DNA from: Brevibacillus laterosporus LMG 15441
GTDB taxonomy: Bacteria; Bacillota; Bacilli; Brevibacillales; Brevibacillaceae
DNA length: 64,000 bases
Direction: 5' to 3'
Assembly: GCF_000219535.2 (NCBI RefSeq)
Contig: NZ_CP007806.1
Location: 4,066,501-4,130,500, forward strand
Made by a program: the position numbers and the translations under genes
Shown here: piece after piece, positions 25,865 through 33,883 of the stretch
Numbering within the stretch: position 1 is the first letter of the stretch
Layout: the number at the start of each line of letters is the position of its first letter
Notes under the pieces: model-generated
What the model saw: the letters and a program-made list of their open reading frames with translations, nothing else
Databases searched by the model: none
What the model was told of the DNA's origin: nothing

Positions 25865-26647
25865 TTAGCTGTCCCTTCTTGAAAGCGTTCGTTCTTTTTG
25901 CTGTGAAATGATTTTTGTAACGGATTGCATAAGCCTCTCCCTTTTTGCTGTCAAAAAGAAATGATCCCCTTCAATCATCTCAAGCGTAAAATCAGAGCTG
26001 GTATGACCCTCCCAAGCTTCCATCTCCTCTCGATTCGCCTCCGTATCCTCAGTCCCGCAAAATGCAGAAATCGGGCATTTGAGGAGTGCTTCCTCTGCAT
26101 ACACGTACGTTTCGTCTACAGCAAAATCCGCTCGCAATACCGGGAGAAACAGGTTCATGAGCTCCCTGTTTTGCAAAATTGCCTCGGGAGTACCGGAAAA
26201 ACGGCGCAGTTCACTGACAAATTCATCATCAGGCAAATGGTGCAAAGGATGTGGCTCTGGTATGTTTGGAGCTCGACTACCTGAAACAATCAGGCGGCAA
26301 GGCTGGAGCTTCCATTTTCTTCGAACAGCTCGTGCAAGCTCAAAAGCAATTCGCGCTCCTAAGCTATGACCAAAAAAGAGAAATGGGCGATCCAAATACG
26401 GATAAATTGCCTGAGAGATTGCTTCCACTAGCGCCTCCATGTCACATAGAGCCTGTTCCCCAATCCTGTTCTCCCTTCCTGGAAGCTGGATAGGGTACAC
26501 TCCAATATCCCGGGGCAGCGTATTTGCCCAGCCTCGGTAAGCTGATGCCCCTCCTCCTGCATAGGGCAAGCAGAAAAGACGAATAGTGTCTTTCGCTTCA
26601 GGATGAGAAATCAGCCATGGAGTGGCTGCTTGATCAGTTTCCAACAT
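25865..26647 (-). CDS. type II thioesterase (YbtT/GrsT-like)
   Basis: 260 aa alpha/beta hydrolase; ATG at 26647 preceded by GGGGGAG. Motifs: FCLPYAGGGASAYRGW (oxyanion region, ~30), nucleophile GHSLGARIAFELAR (Ser ~95), the acid region CGTEDTEANREEM and the histidine in IEGDHFFL. Enzymes of this type clear wrongly primed or stalled acyl groups from NRPS carrier proteins. The separate Fur box upstream (26781) shows it belongs to the same iron regulon, although 540 bases separate it from the next biosynthetic gene. Confidence 0.9.
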   Translation of the reverse strand: MLETDQAATPWLISHPEAKDTIRLFCLPYAGGGASAYRGWANTLPRDIGVYPIQLPGRENRIGEQALCDMEALVEAISQAIYPYLDRPFLFFGHSLGARIAFELARAVRRKWKLQPCRLIVSGSRAPNIPEPHPLHHLPDDEFVSELRRFSGTPEAILQNRELMNLFLPVLRADFAVDETYVYAEEALLKCPISAFCGTEDTEANREEMEAWEGHTSSDFTLEMIEGDHFFLTAKRERLMQSVTKIISQQKERTLSRRDS

Positions 26648-26780
26648 AACTCCCCCATTCTTTCCATCAGTCGAGTCGGGCGCTAAGCTCCACCATGTTT
26701 TTTAACAAGCTCTTTTAGGAGAGCGTCACTGGATCTGTGCTACTTCGACCTTCGACCATAGTGGATATGAATATTCATTT

Positions 26781-26799
26781 GATAATGATTATCATAATC
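26781..26799 (-). promoter_or_regulatory. Fur box upstream of the thioesterase gene
   Basis: GATAATGATTATCATAATC matches 17 of 19 positions of the Fur consensus and sits about 135 bases before the thioesterase ATG. I cannot place unambiguous -35/-10 elements here. Confidence 0.8.
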
Positions 26800-27139
26800 A
26801 TATTAACGCTAAATTTACAAAATCTGCATTTGATCTATTTTTTGTAAATTTACCTAGTTTTCCTCCATTATCTCGTCCTAGGTCCATCAGATTGACTTTT
26901 TTGCAGATTATGCCAGTTTCTTGAGTAACGACGTTGATTGTCGCCAAGCATGATCGGGTCAAAAGGGCGTCATTTCTTTGTCTTCTCGCTTCATGCTACT
27001 GGCTCGACTATCGTCTCCCTTTTTCTAAATTCCAGTTTCTGGAGTCCAAATTTTGGGGATTGATCAAGAAATACGAAGAAACATCGAGATATTTGGCGAA
27101 AATAGCAGGAATATCTGCCAAAATATAGGCTTTTCCACT
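26800..27139. other. AT-rich divergent intergenic region
   Basis: About 340 bases between the two transport/biosynthesis promoters. No gene, repeat or terminator can be supported. Small ORFs present lack ribosome-binding sites. Confidence 0.5.
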
Positions 27140-27168
27140 TTGACGATGATTCTCATTATCAATATTGT
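27140..27168 (+). promoter_or_regulatory. Fur-regulated promoter of the transport operon
   Basis: -35 TTGACG (27140-27145), 17-base spacer, -10 TATTGT (27163-27168). The spacer holds a Fur box GACGATGATTCTCATTATC (27142-27160), 15 of 19 matches, in the same register as at the biosynthetic promoter. The leader to the first ATG (27409) is about 235 bases. It contains an AGGAGG with no start codon after it (about 27311) and a CGGCA/TGCCG hairpin, so extra post-transcriptional control is possible. Confidence 0.75.
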
Positions 27169-27408
27169 AATTCTATACCAGTTTTATTACGTTTTACGTG
27201 AGACTGGCTACATAATTGTTTCACTTGCATTTCAAAAAAGGGAATAGAGGGGGCTTTTATTGATTTGAAGGGTACGATTTGAGTTGAAATAAAGGCTCAT
27301 GTCAACAGACAGGAGGCAAAAGAAAACAATTCGGCAGTACAGGAAATCCCGCCTAACAGCCTCAGCGGATGCCGATCGACTACATGTGAAAAAACAGGAG
27401 GATTTAAC

Positions 27409-28011
27409 ATGCAAACACAGACAGAAATCTCTCAAAACAGATGGAAAATGCGTGATTTCATTACACTTGCCATTTTCAATGTGGTGATGCTCATTATTAT
27501 GACGATTTGTCCAATCTTTACGGTTGTTTCTTATCTGGTTGTAGGAGGAGCCGCTGCACTGTTTAATGGGCCGATCTATATGGTTATGTCCAACAAAATT
27601 AACAAACGCGGTGTACTGTTCTTTACGTGCATCATTACAGGCTTGTATTTCGTAGCTTTTGGTTATGCTTATTATCTGCTTACACTAGCTGTGATCGGAA
27701 TTATCTGCGAATTAATTCTTTGGGGAGGCGCTGCCTATAAGAGCACTGCCCGCAATGCCATTGGATACGCTATTTTTTATGTTGGCTGGTCTCTTTGCGG
27801 CGTTGTACCGCTTATTTTCTTCCGCGAGCAATATTTAGCTATTTTGAAGAAAAGCTACTCTCCAGAACAGCTTGAAGCCATGCTTTATTATTTTGATACG
27901 CCAAGCATGATTCTGATCATGTGCACAATCTCTGCTATCGGTGGGCTAGTTGGTTGCTTTATCGGGAATTTGCTGATGAAAAAACATGTGAAAAAGGCAA
28001 AGCTGGTATGA
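27409..28011 (+). CDS. ECF transporter S component, MptD/Trep_Strep family
   Basis: 200 aa, ATG with AGGAGG upstream. About six hydrophobic segments with short loops (residues ~18-45, 52-65, 70-95, 98-115, 122-143, 165-187). The pattern, including the CPIFTVVSYLVVGGAAALFNGPIYM segment (split over ~40-65), fits the MptD/Trep_Strep putative substrate-binding subunits of energy-coupling factor importers. It is the first gene of the Fur-controlled plus-strand operon and overlaps the EcfT gene by ATGA. Its place in a metallophore locus suggests that it recognises the ferric or other metal complex; this is inference. Confidence 0.8.
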   Translation: MQTQTEISQNRWKMRDFITLAIFNVVMLIIMTICPIFTVVSYLVVGGAAALFNGPIYMVMSNKINKRGVLFFTCIITGLYFVAFGYAYYLLTLAVIGIICELILWGGAAYKSTARNAIGYAIFYVGWSLCGVVPLIFFREQYLAILKKSYSPEQLEAMLYYFDTPSMILIMCTISAIGGLVGCFIGNLLMKKHVKKAKLV

Positions 28012-28688
28012 GCATTCTTGGTCCCAAAACGCATTTATTGGTGCTGATTTTAACAAGTATCCTCTCCACGCTTGTGAGCAGTTCATTGCAGGCACATTTG
28101 ATGGTGCTTGCTTGCGCACTGTATTTGATTTGCAACAAACAGCCCAGAAAGGCGCTGTTTTTTGTGCTGTCATATATCGCTCTAATGACGATTTTAACAA
28201 TTCTGCCAGAAGGTGCAGGAACAATCATTATTATTCTCTATACGTTTGCCAGAACGGTTCCGATGGTCATGATCGGGACAATGCTGATGATTTCGACTCC
28301 AAGCAGTATCATGTGTGCCTTTGAACGGTTACGCATCCCAAAAGCTGTGCTTATCATGGTCTGCATTCTGAACCGCTTTTTTCCGGTTGTTTGGCTTGAA
28401 ATGAAAGCAATTCGAAATGGCATCAGGGCCAGAGGCATTTTTCCCCAGTGGTATAGCGCTCTCTTACATCCAGCCATGGCCTACGAGTGCTTTTTTATGC
28501 CGTTGATCGTCCGTTGCCTTAAGCTATCGACTGAATTAGCCTCGTCCGCAGAACTGCGGGGCATTGAGTGCGGCTGCGCCAGAACCTCTATCCATCCAGT
28601 AGGCTTTCGGGCCATAGACGGCATGGCGGTGGTGCTTTATACGCTGACCGGGACAGCGATTTATTGGACAGGAGGTCTGAACTTGTGA
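28008..28688 (+). CDS. EcfT-type transmembrane coupling protein (CbiQ family)
   Basis: 226 aa starting at the ATG that overlaps the stop of the S component (ATGA). Several N-terminal hydrophobic helices (LLVLILTSILSTLVSS, LMVLACALYLICN, ALFFVLSYIALMTIL), then a cytosolic coupling part with the IRNGIRARG and SAELRGIE motifs. These Ala-Arg-Gly-type helices are what EcfT proteins insert into the ATPase grooves. One more helix lies near the C-terminus. It should link the S component to the double ATPase that follows by another overlap. Confidence 0.85.
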   Translation: MSILGPKTHLLVLILTSILSTLVSSSLQAHLMVLACALYLICNKQPRKALFFVLSYIALMTILTILPEGAGTIIIILYTFARTVPMVMIGTMLMISTPSSIMCAFERLRIPKAVLIMVCILNRFFPVVWLEMKAIRNGIRARGIFPQWYSALLHPAMAYECFFMPLIVRCLKLSTELASSAELRGIECGCARTSIHPVGFRAIDGMAVVLYTLTGTAIYWTGGLNL

Positions 28689-30130
28689 TTGAGTTAAACA
28701 GCGTCACCTTCCGCTATGAACATGAAGGCGGAGAAGCCGAGAACGAAAACGGTGTAAAGCAAATCAATTTAGCTGTAAAGGCTGGGCAATGCGTTGTGCT
28801 TTGCGGCCGTTCAGGCTGCGGTAAAAGTACGATCATGCGCCTGATCAACGGACTTGCACCCAGCTTTTATGCTGGTAGCCTCACTGGACAGGTACATGTT
28901 GGCGGAAGAAGTCCTGCCTCTCTTAGTCCAGAGGAACGAACCAGACTCATGGGTGTTGTGTTTCAAGACCCCCGTAGCCAGTTTTTCATGGAAACCGTGC
29001 GGGACGAGCTGGCGTTTTCAGCCGAAAACCTCGGCGTTTCGCCACAAGAGATTATGAACCGAATAGAAAAACAAGCGAAAGAGCTAGATATCTTTCATTT
29101 GCTCGACCGTCCTCTTCATATGCTATCTAGTGGACAGAAACAACGGGTGGCCATTGCGGCAGTGTCTGTTCTTTCACCACCACTTCTGATGCTTGACGAG
29201 CCTACTGCCAATCTAGATCATCACTCTACGCAGAATCTGATTGAAATCCTGAGTAGGCTTAAGAAAAACGGCACTACCCTCTTCATCAGCGAGCATCGGT
29301 TACACCCATTCTTGCCTGTTGCCGATCTATTTGTCTGCATGGATAAAGGAAAGATCGCACGAACATGGACGAAAGAAAAATTTGCTCAGCTTTCCTATGA
29401 AGACGTACGTCCATATGGTCTGCGCCACCCTGATATGATTACATGCCTATCGGAACACAAATCAACTGAAGTGCCGAAGTCCCTCCCTGCTCTGGAGGGT
29501 CGGAAGCTTACCTATCGATACAAAAGAAAAGGTGATGGGATTACAGACGTTGACATCACGCTTTTGAAAGGAGAGGTTACCGCACTGACAGGGGAAAACG
29601 GAACGGGAAAAACCACCCTAAGCAAAGTTCTGTGCGGTCTTCTGCGCCAGCAAAAAGGGGTGATTTTCAGTCAAGGAAGCCGATTATCGGCAAGCCAACG
29701 ACGCGCCTCCAGCTATCTTGTCATGCAGGATGCCGACTATCAGCTCTATGCAGACAGTGTAGGCAATGAGATTGTTTTAGGCAGACGTGTGGATGATTCG
29801 CTTCGTTTGAAGGCCTATGAGGCATTGGATGCCTTTGGCTTAGGAGAGCTTCGAGATCGGCACCCTGCCTCCCTTTCCGGCGGAGAAAAGCAGCGAGTAA
29901 CCATGGCCGCGGCTTATTGTTCAGATGCGGAATTAATCATACTCGACGAGCCGACCAGCGGACTTGACGGCGACAGCGTACTCAAGGTTGTTGCATGGGT
30001 AAAAAAATTAGCGCAGGCTGGCAAAATCGTCCTCATCATTACGCACGACAACATCCTTTCCGAATTAGCCTGCGATCAAGTCATTGAACTGAAGAATCGG
30101 CAGAAAGAAGTGATAACTGTTGAAAGCTAA
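28685..30130 (+). CDS. double ATP-binding protein of the ECF importer (EcfA-EcfA' fusion)
   Basis: 481 aa from GTG at 28685, overlapping the EcfT stop by 4 bases. Two complete ABC ATPase domains in tandem: the first has Walker A GRSGCGKST (~42), signature LSSGQKQRV and Walker B LLMLDEPTANLD; the second has GENGTGKTT (~300), LSGGEKQRV and LIILDEPTSGLD. Fused EcfA pairs are known in this transporter class. It energises the S/EcfT pair encoded just upstream. The stop overlaps the next gene by 11 bases, so translation is coupled. Confidence 0.9.
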   Translation: MIELNSVTFRYEHEGGEAENENGVKQINLAVKAGQCVVLCGRSGCGKSTIMRLINGLAPSFYAGSLTGQVHVGGRSPASLSPEERTRLMGVVFQDPRSQFFMETVRDELAFSAENLGVSPQEIMNRIEKQAKELDIFHLLDRPLHMLSSGQKQRVAIAAVSVLSPPLLMLDEPTANLDHHSTQNLIEILSRLKKNGTTLFISEHRLHPFLPVADLFVCMDKGKIARTWTKEKFAQLSYEDVRPYGLRHPDMITCLSEHKSTEVPKSLPALEGRKLTYRYKRKGDGITDVDITLLKGEVTALTGENGTGKTTLSKVLCGLLRQQKGVIFSQGSRLSASQRRASSYLVMQDADYQLYADSVGNEIVLGRRVDDSLRLKAYEALDAFGLGELRDRHPASLSGGEKQRVTMAAAYCSDAELIILDEPTSGLDGDSVLKVVAWVKKLAQAGKIVLIITHDNILSELACDQVIELKNRQKEVITVES

Positions 30131-31931
30131 GGAAAAAAAGGGAATTTCAAGGCTAATCGAGCTTGCCGGTGAAAAAAAGTCACTTATGGTGTGGTCAGCA
30201 ATTCTGTCTACCGTAAGCGTGTTTTTGATGCTGGTTCCGTATCTCTCAGTCTACTATGTGATGACTGAGCTTTTAACACATGCTTCTGATATTTCCTCTG
30301 TGAACGCTGCGTACATCCTACAGTGGGCTATTTGGGGCATTGTAGGTATGCTACTGGGTTATTTCTTCATGTATGTCGGCGGAATGCTTTCGCACATTGC
30401 CGCTTTTCGCATCCTCTATGGCATTAGAGTCAAGCTGTCAGATCATATCGGGGCGCTCCCTCTTGGCTACTTTACTAAAAATGCTACAGGTAAAATCAAA
30501 AAAATCGTTGAGCTGGATGTAGAAAAAATCGAACTGTTCATCGCCCATCAGCTACCCGATTTGATTAACACGATCGTCATGATCATAGCAATTATTGTCA
30601 CGATGTTTTCACTTAATATTTGGCTTGCACTGGCTTGCATCATCCCCATGCTGATTGGATTTGCCGCCCAATTCTCCATGATGGCCGGCAAAAAAGCAAA
30701 GCAGGGATTGAAGGAGTATTTTGACGCGCTAGAAAACATTAATACTTCATCCATCCAGTACGTACGGGGGATGCCTTCTATCAAAATCTTTGGGCAAACC
30801 GTTCACTCTTTTCGAAAATTCCATGAAGACATGTTGCATTACCGTAATTTTAGTGTGACTTATACAGATAATTTTCAAAACGGCTATGTTTCCTTTAAAG
30901 TCATCCTTTTATCATTAGCAACTTTCTTTTTACCTGTCGGACTGTTTTTTATCAGCACAGATCCACATAACATCGCCTTTGCCGCAACATTGCTGTTTTT
31001 TCTCGTTTTGTCACCAGGTATTTCCACGCCGATTTTCAAATTAAACAGCTTTGCCTCCACCCTTAACACGATTGTTGAAGGGGTTAACCGCATTGACGGT
31101 ATGTTCAAGGAAACAACCATCAAAGAACCTGAAATCGGCAAAAAGCCATCGTCTTATGACATCGGCTTCCATGAGGTTTCCTTTTCATACGGAGATGAAG
31201 GCAGCCCAGAGGTTTTGCAGGGAATCAGCTTTATGGCGCCCCAGGGCAAAATCACTGCGCTGGTCGGCCCATCCGGTTCGGGAAAATCCACTGTCGCCCA
31301 GTTAATCCCACGGTTTTGGGACGTGCAAAAAGGAAGCATCACCATTGGCGGCGTGGATATCCGCGACATGAAAATGAATGAGCTAATGGACACCCTGTCC
31401 TTTGTCTTTCAGGATACGTTTCTGTTTTCCGATACACTCTACAATAATATTTTGGCGGGCAGGCCAACTGCAACGCAGGATGAGGTCTATGAAGCAGCGA
31501 GGGCAGCGCAATGTCATGAATTTATTGAGCGTTTGCCAAATGGTTACGATACGCTAATTGGCGAGGGCGGGGTTTATCTGTCAGGCGGCGAGGAACAGCG
31601 AGTATCTGTGGCAAGAGCCATCCTGAAGAATTCCCCTATTCTTGTACTCGATGAAGCTACCGCTTATGCAGATCCGGAAAATGAATACCAGATGCAGCTT
31701 GCGCTACGCGAGCTTATCAAGGACAAAACGGTATTGATCATTGCCCATCGTTTGACAACTATATGCGAAGCAGATCAGATCATTGTCCTAAAGGAAGGGC
31801 AAATCGACGATCTCGGAACCCATAGCGAGCTTCTTGCTCATAATGGTTTATATAAAAGCATGTGGGACGCCTATACATCCTCAGCAGAATGGAAAATCGA
31901 CATTTCGCAGAAGGAGGGGGAATTCGTGTGA
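30120..31931 (+). CDS. ABC half-transporter, YbtP/IrtA-like
   Basis: 603 aa, TTG start inside the end of the EcfA gene. Exporter-type fold: six-helix membrane domain (residues ~1-320), then an ATPase with GPSGSGKST, Q-loop FQDTFLFSDTLYNNI, signature LSGGEEQRVSVARA, LVLDEATAYADPENE and IIAHRL, all intact. YbtP/YbtQ and mycobacterial IrtA/IrtB have this exporter fold but import ferric siderophores. By position beside a second half-transporter and within a metallophore locus, uptake is the likely role; export of the metallophore is the alternative. No siderophore-interaction (SIP) domain is present. Confidence 0.88.
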   Translation: MKAKEKKGISRLIELAGEKKSLMVWSAILSTVSVFLMLVPYLSVYYVMTELLTHASDISSVNAAYILQWAIWGIVGMLLGYFFMYVGGMLSHIAAFRILYGIRVKLSDHIGALPLGYFTKNATGKIKKIVELDVEKIELFIAHQLPDLINTIVMIIAIIVTMFSLNIWLALACIIPMLIGFAAQFSMMAGKKAKQGLKEYFDALENINTSSIQYVRGMPSIKIFGQTVHSFRKFHEDMLHYRNFSVTYTDNFQNGYVSFKVILLSLATFFLPVGLFFISTDPHNIAFAATLLFFLVLSPGISTPIFKLNSFASTLNTIVEGVNRIDGMFKETTIKEPEIGKKPSSYDIGFHEVSFSYGDEGSPEVLQGISFMAPQGKITALVGPSGSGKSTVAQLIPRFWDVQKGSITIGGVDIRDMKMNELMDTLSFVFQDTFLFSDTLYNNILAGRPTATQDEVYEAARAAQCHEFIERLPNGYDTLIGEGGVYLSGGEEQRVSVARAILKNSPILVLDEATAYADPENEYQMQLALRELIKDKTVLIIAHRLTTICEADQIIVLKEGQIDDLGTHSELLAHNGLYKSMWDAYTSSAEWKIDISQKEGEFV

Positions 31932-33670
31932 TAAGGGAACAGCTTTACAACATTACTACGGGTGAACCAAAGAAAATATGGAAGCCCATCCTTTGGACTG
32001 TTTTGGCCAACTTAGTCAATATATTTCCATTCGGATGCCTGGCCGCAGCAGTAAGTATGATTTATGCCTACTATGCGACAGGACAATCCTCTTTGAACAT
32101 GCAAACTCTCTGGCTCATATGGGGAGGCATGCTATTTTTCCTTGTCCTTGTGTTTCTATGTGAGCGGATGTCTTACCGTTCTACCTACCGCAGTGCGTAC
32201 GAATCTTCTGCTGATGGACGGACACAGCTAGCAGAGCATATGCGCAAGCTCCCTTTAGGATTCCTCATGAAAAAGGACCCCGGAGAACTTGGCCATATGA
32301 TGATGAATGATTTTACTCATTTAGAAAATGCCGCGACAAATATTCTACCTCAGCTTGTAAGCGGTGCGATTATCCCCATTTTGACCTTCTTTGGTCTGCT
32401 GTTTATAGACTGGCGAATGGCTGTAGCTATGCTTGCAGGGTTACCCGTAGCTGTGCTGTTGCTATGGAGTATTTCCGGTTTAGAACGAAAACTTGGCAAG
32501 AGTCACTCCGCTGCCAAGATCGTTTTGGCAAATTGTTTGCAGGAATACCTGTTAGGGATGAAAGTAATCAAGGCATACAATCTGCGCGGTGAGAACTTTA
32601 CAAGATTAAAACAGTCTTTTTATCGTTATATGAAGGAAAGCATTAAGCTGGAGGGTGCGCTAGGGCCATTCTTTTTAGTTGCCATGGCCTTTATGCAAAC
32701 TGGCGTGTCTTTAATGACCATCGTGGGAGTTTATCTCATATTGGGCGGAGAAATTTCAGTTCCTCTGTTTGCTACATTCTTGTTAGTGGGTACTCGTGTT
32801 TTTGATCCACTATCGGTTGCTATCATGCGCCTGCCAGCGTTCAAATATGATGCCATGGCTGGAGAACGCATCGTTAGTCTATTAAATGAGCCTGTCATGA
32901 AGGGTGAAAACGAACCTCCCGAAGCTCATGATATCCGCTTTGACAGCGTGACCTTTAGCTACGACAAGAACATCGTACTAGACAATGTTTCTATGGAAAT
33001 GAAGGAAGGGACGCTTACCGCGATCGTTGGCCCTTCAGGAAGTGGAAAAAGCACACTGCTGCGCCTGATTGCACGATTTTACGACCCTCAACAAGGGAAA
33101 GTGCTGTTTGGCGGTAGCGATGTAAGTGAAATGGACCCAGAAAAGCTTATGAAAAAAATCTCCATGGTATTTCAGGACGTTTACTTGTTCCAGGACACAA
33201 TCGGCAACAATATCCGCTATGGACGCGAGAACGCTACGCAAGCAGAAATTGAGGAAGCTGCTAAAGAAGCTTGCTGCCATGATTTTATCATGAAGCTGCC
33301 TCAGGGTTATGACACCATGATCGGGGAAGGTGGTTCTACGCTCTCTGGTGGCGAACGTCAACGCATTTCCATCGCCAGAGCCATACTCAAAAATGCCCCC
33401 GTGATCCTGCTTGATGAGGCCACCTCCTCGCTCGATCCAGAAAACGAGGTGGAAATGCAAAGAGCAATCAATCGCCTGATTAAAAAACGTACCGTCATCA
33501 TGATCGCTCACCGATTGAAAACCGTGGTCAACGCAGACAAAATTATCGTGCTGGACAAAGGCAAAATCGTCGAAGAAGGGCAGCATGAGGAGCTTATCCA
33601 AAACGCGGGGTTATATGCGAAGCTGTGGGAGCTTCAGACCAAAACGAATGGCTGGAGAATTACGGCCTAA
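31928..33670 (+). CDS. ABC half-transporter, YbtQ/IrtB-like
   Basis: 580 aa from GTG at 31928, with AAGGAGGGGG upstream and a 4-base overlap with the preceding gene. Membrane domain of about six helices (~20-300), then an ATPase with GPSGSGKST, FQDVYLFQDTIGNNIRYG, LSGGERQRISIARAI, ILLDEATSSLDPENE and MIAHRL. All catalytic motifs look intact, so with the previous protein it should form a heterodimer with two working ATP sites. Last gene of the transport operon, followed by a strong terminator. Confidence 0.88.
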   Translation: MIREQLYNITTGEPKKIWKPILWTVLANLVNIFPFGCLAAAVSMIYAYYATGQSSLNMQTLWLIWGGMLFFLVLVFLCERMSYRSTYRSAYESSADGRTQLAEHMRKLPLGFLMKKDPGELGHMMMNDFTHLENAATNILPQLVSGAIIPILTFFGLLFIDWRMAVAMLAGLPVAVLLLWSISGLERKLGKSHSAAKIVLANCLQEYLLGMKVIKAYNLRGENFTRLKQSFYRYMKESIKLEGALGPFFLVAMAFMQTGVSLMTIVGVYLILGGEISVPLFATFLLVGTRVFDPLSVAIMRLPAFKYDAMAGERIVSLLNEPVMKGENEPPEAHDIRFDSVTFSYDKNIVLDNVSMEMKEGTLTAIVGPSGSGKSTLLRLIARFYDPQQGKVLFGGSDVSEMDPEKLMKKISMVFQDVYLFQDTIGNNIRYGRENATQAEIEEAAKEACCHDFIMKLPQGYDTMIGEGGSTLSGGERQRISIARAILKNAPVILLDEATSSLDPENEVEMQRAINRLIKKRTVIMIAHRLKTVVNADKIIVLDKGKIVEEGQHEELIQNAGLYAKLWELQTKTNGWRITA

Positions 33671-33706
33671 CAGATTACCCCTTGAGCCAGTGAGATCGCT
33701 TTATTG

Positions 33707-33757
33707 AAAAAGGCTTAGAGAAAGCACTCTCTTTGTTCACTTTCTCTGAGCCTTTTT
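33707..33757 (+). terminator. terminator of the transport operon
   Basis: 18-base arms (AAAAAGGCT-AGAGAAAG and its complement, one bulge) with a T-run, 36 bases after the last transporter stop. Confidence 0.9.
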
Positions 33758-33812
33758 AGCAAGATAGAGGCAATGTAGCACCCGCCAGCACATCAATCTG
33801 ATAACAAAATAA

Positions 33813-33867
33813 GCCGCCGAGGTTTCTCGGCAGCCCGACACCTCCACAACTGTGAAGGTGTTTTTTT
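33813..33867 (-). terminator. double hairpin terminator after the chemoreceptor gene
   Basis: Two adjacent hairpins: GCCGCCGAG/CTCGGCAGC at 33813-33834 and ACACCT/AGGTGT at 33838-33861 with runs of T/A on the outside. They lie just downstream of the minus-strand MCP gene. Confidence 0.75.
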
Positions 33868-33883
33868 ATTTTGAATACCTAGC

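Noticed and set aside
27299-27487. 62-codon ORF in the leader of the importer operon
   Set aside because: It overlaps the S-component gene in another frame, and its ribosome site is weak and badly spaced. A leader peptide cannot be excluded but is not supported.
33035-33601. 188-codon minus-strand ORF inside the second ABC half-transporter gene
   Set aside because: Antisense shadow of a strongly supported coding sequence with intact ATPase motifs.
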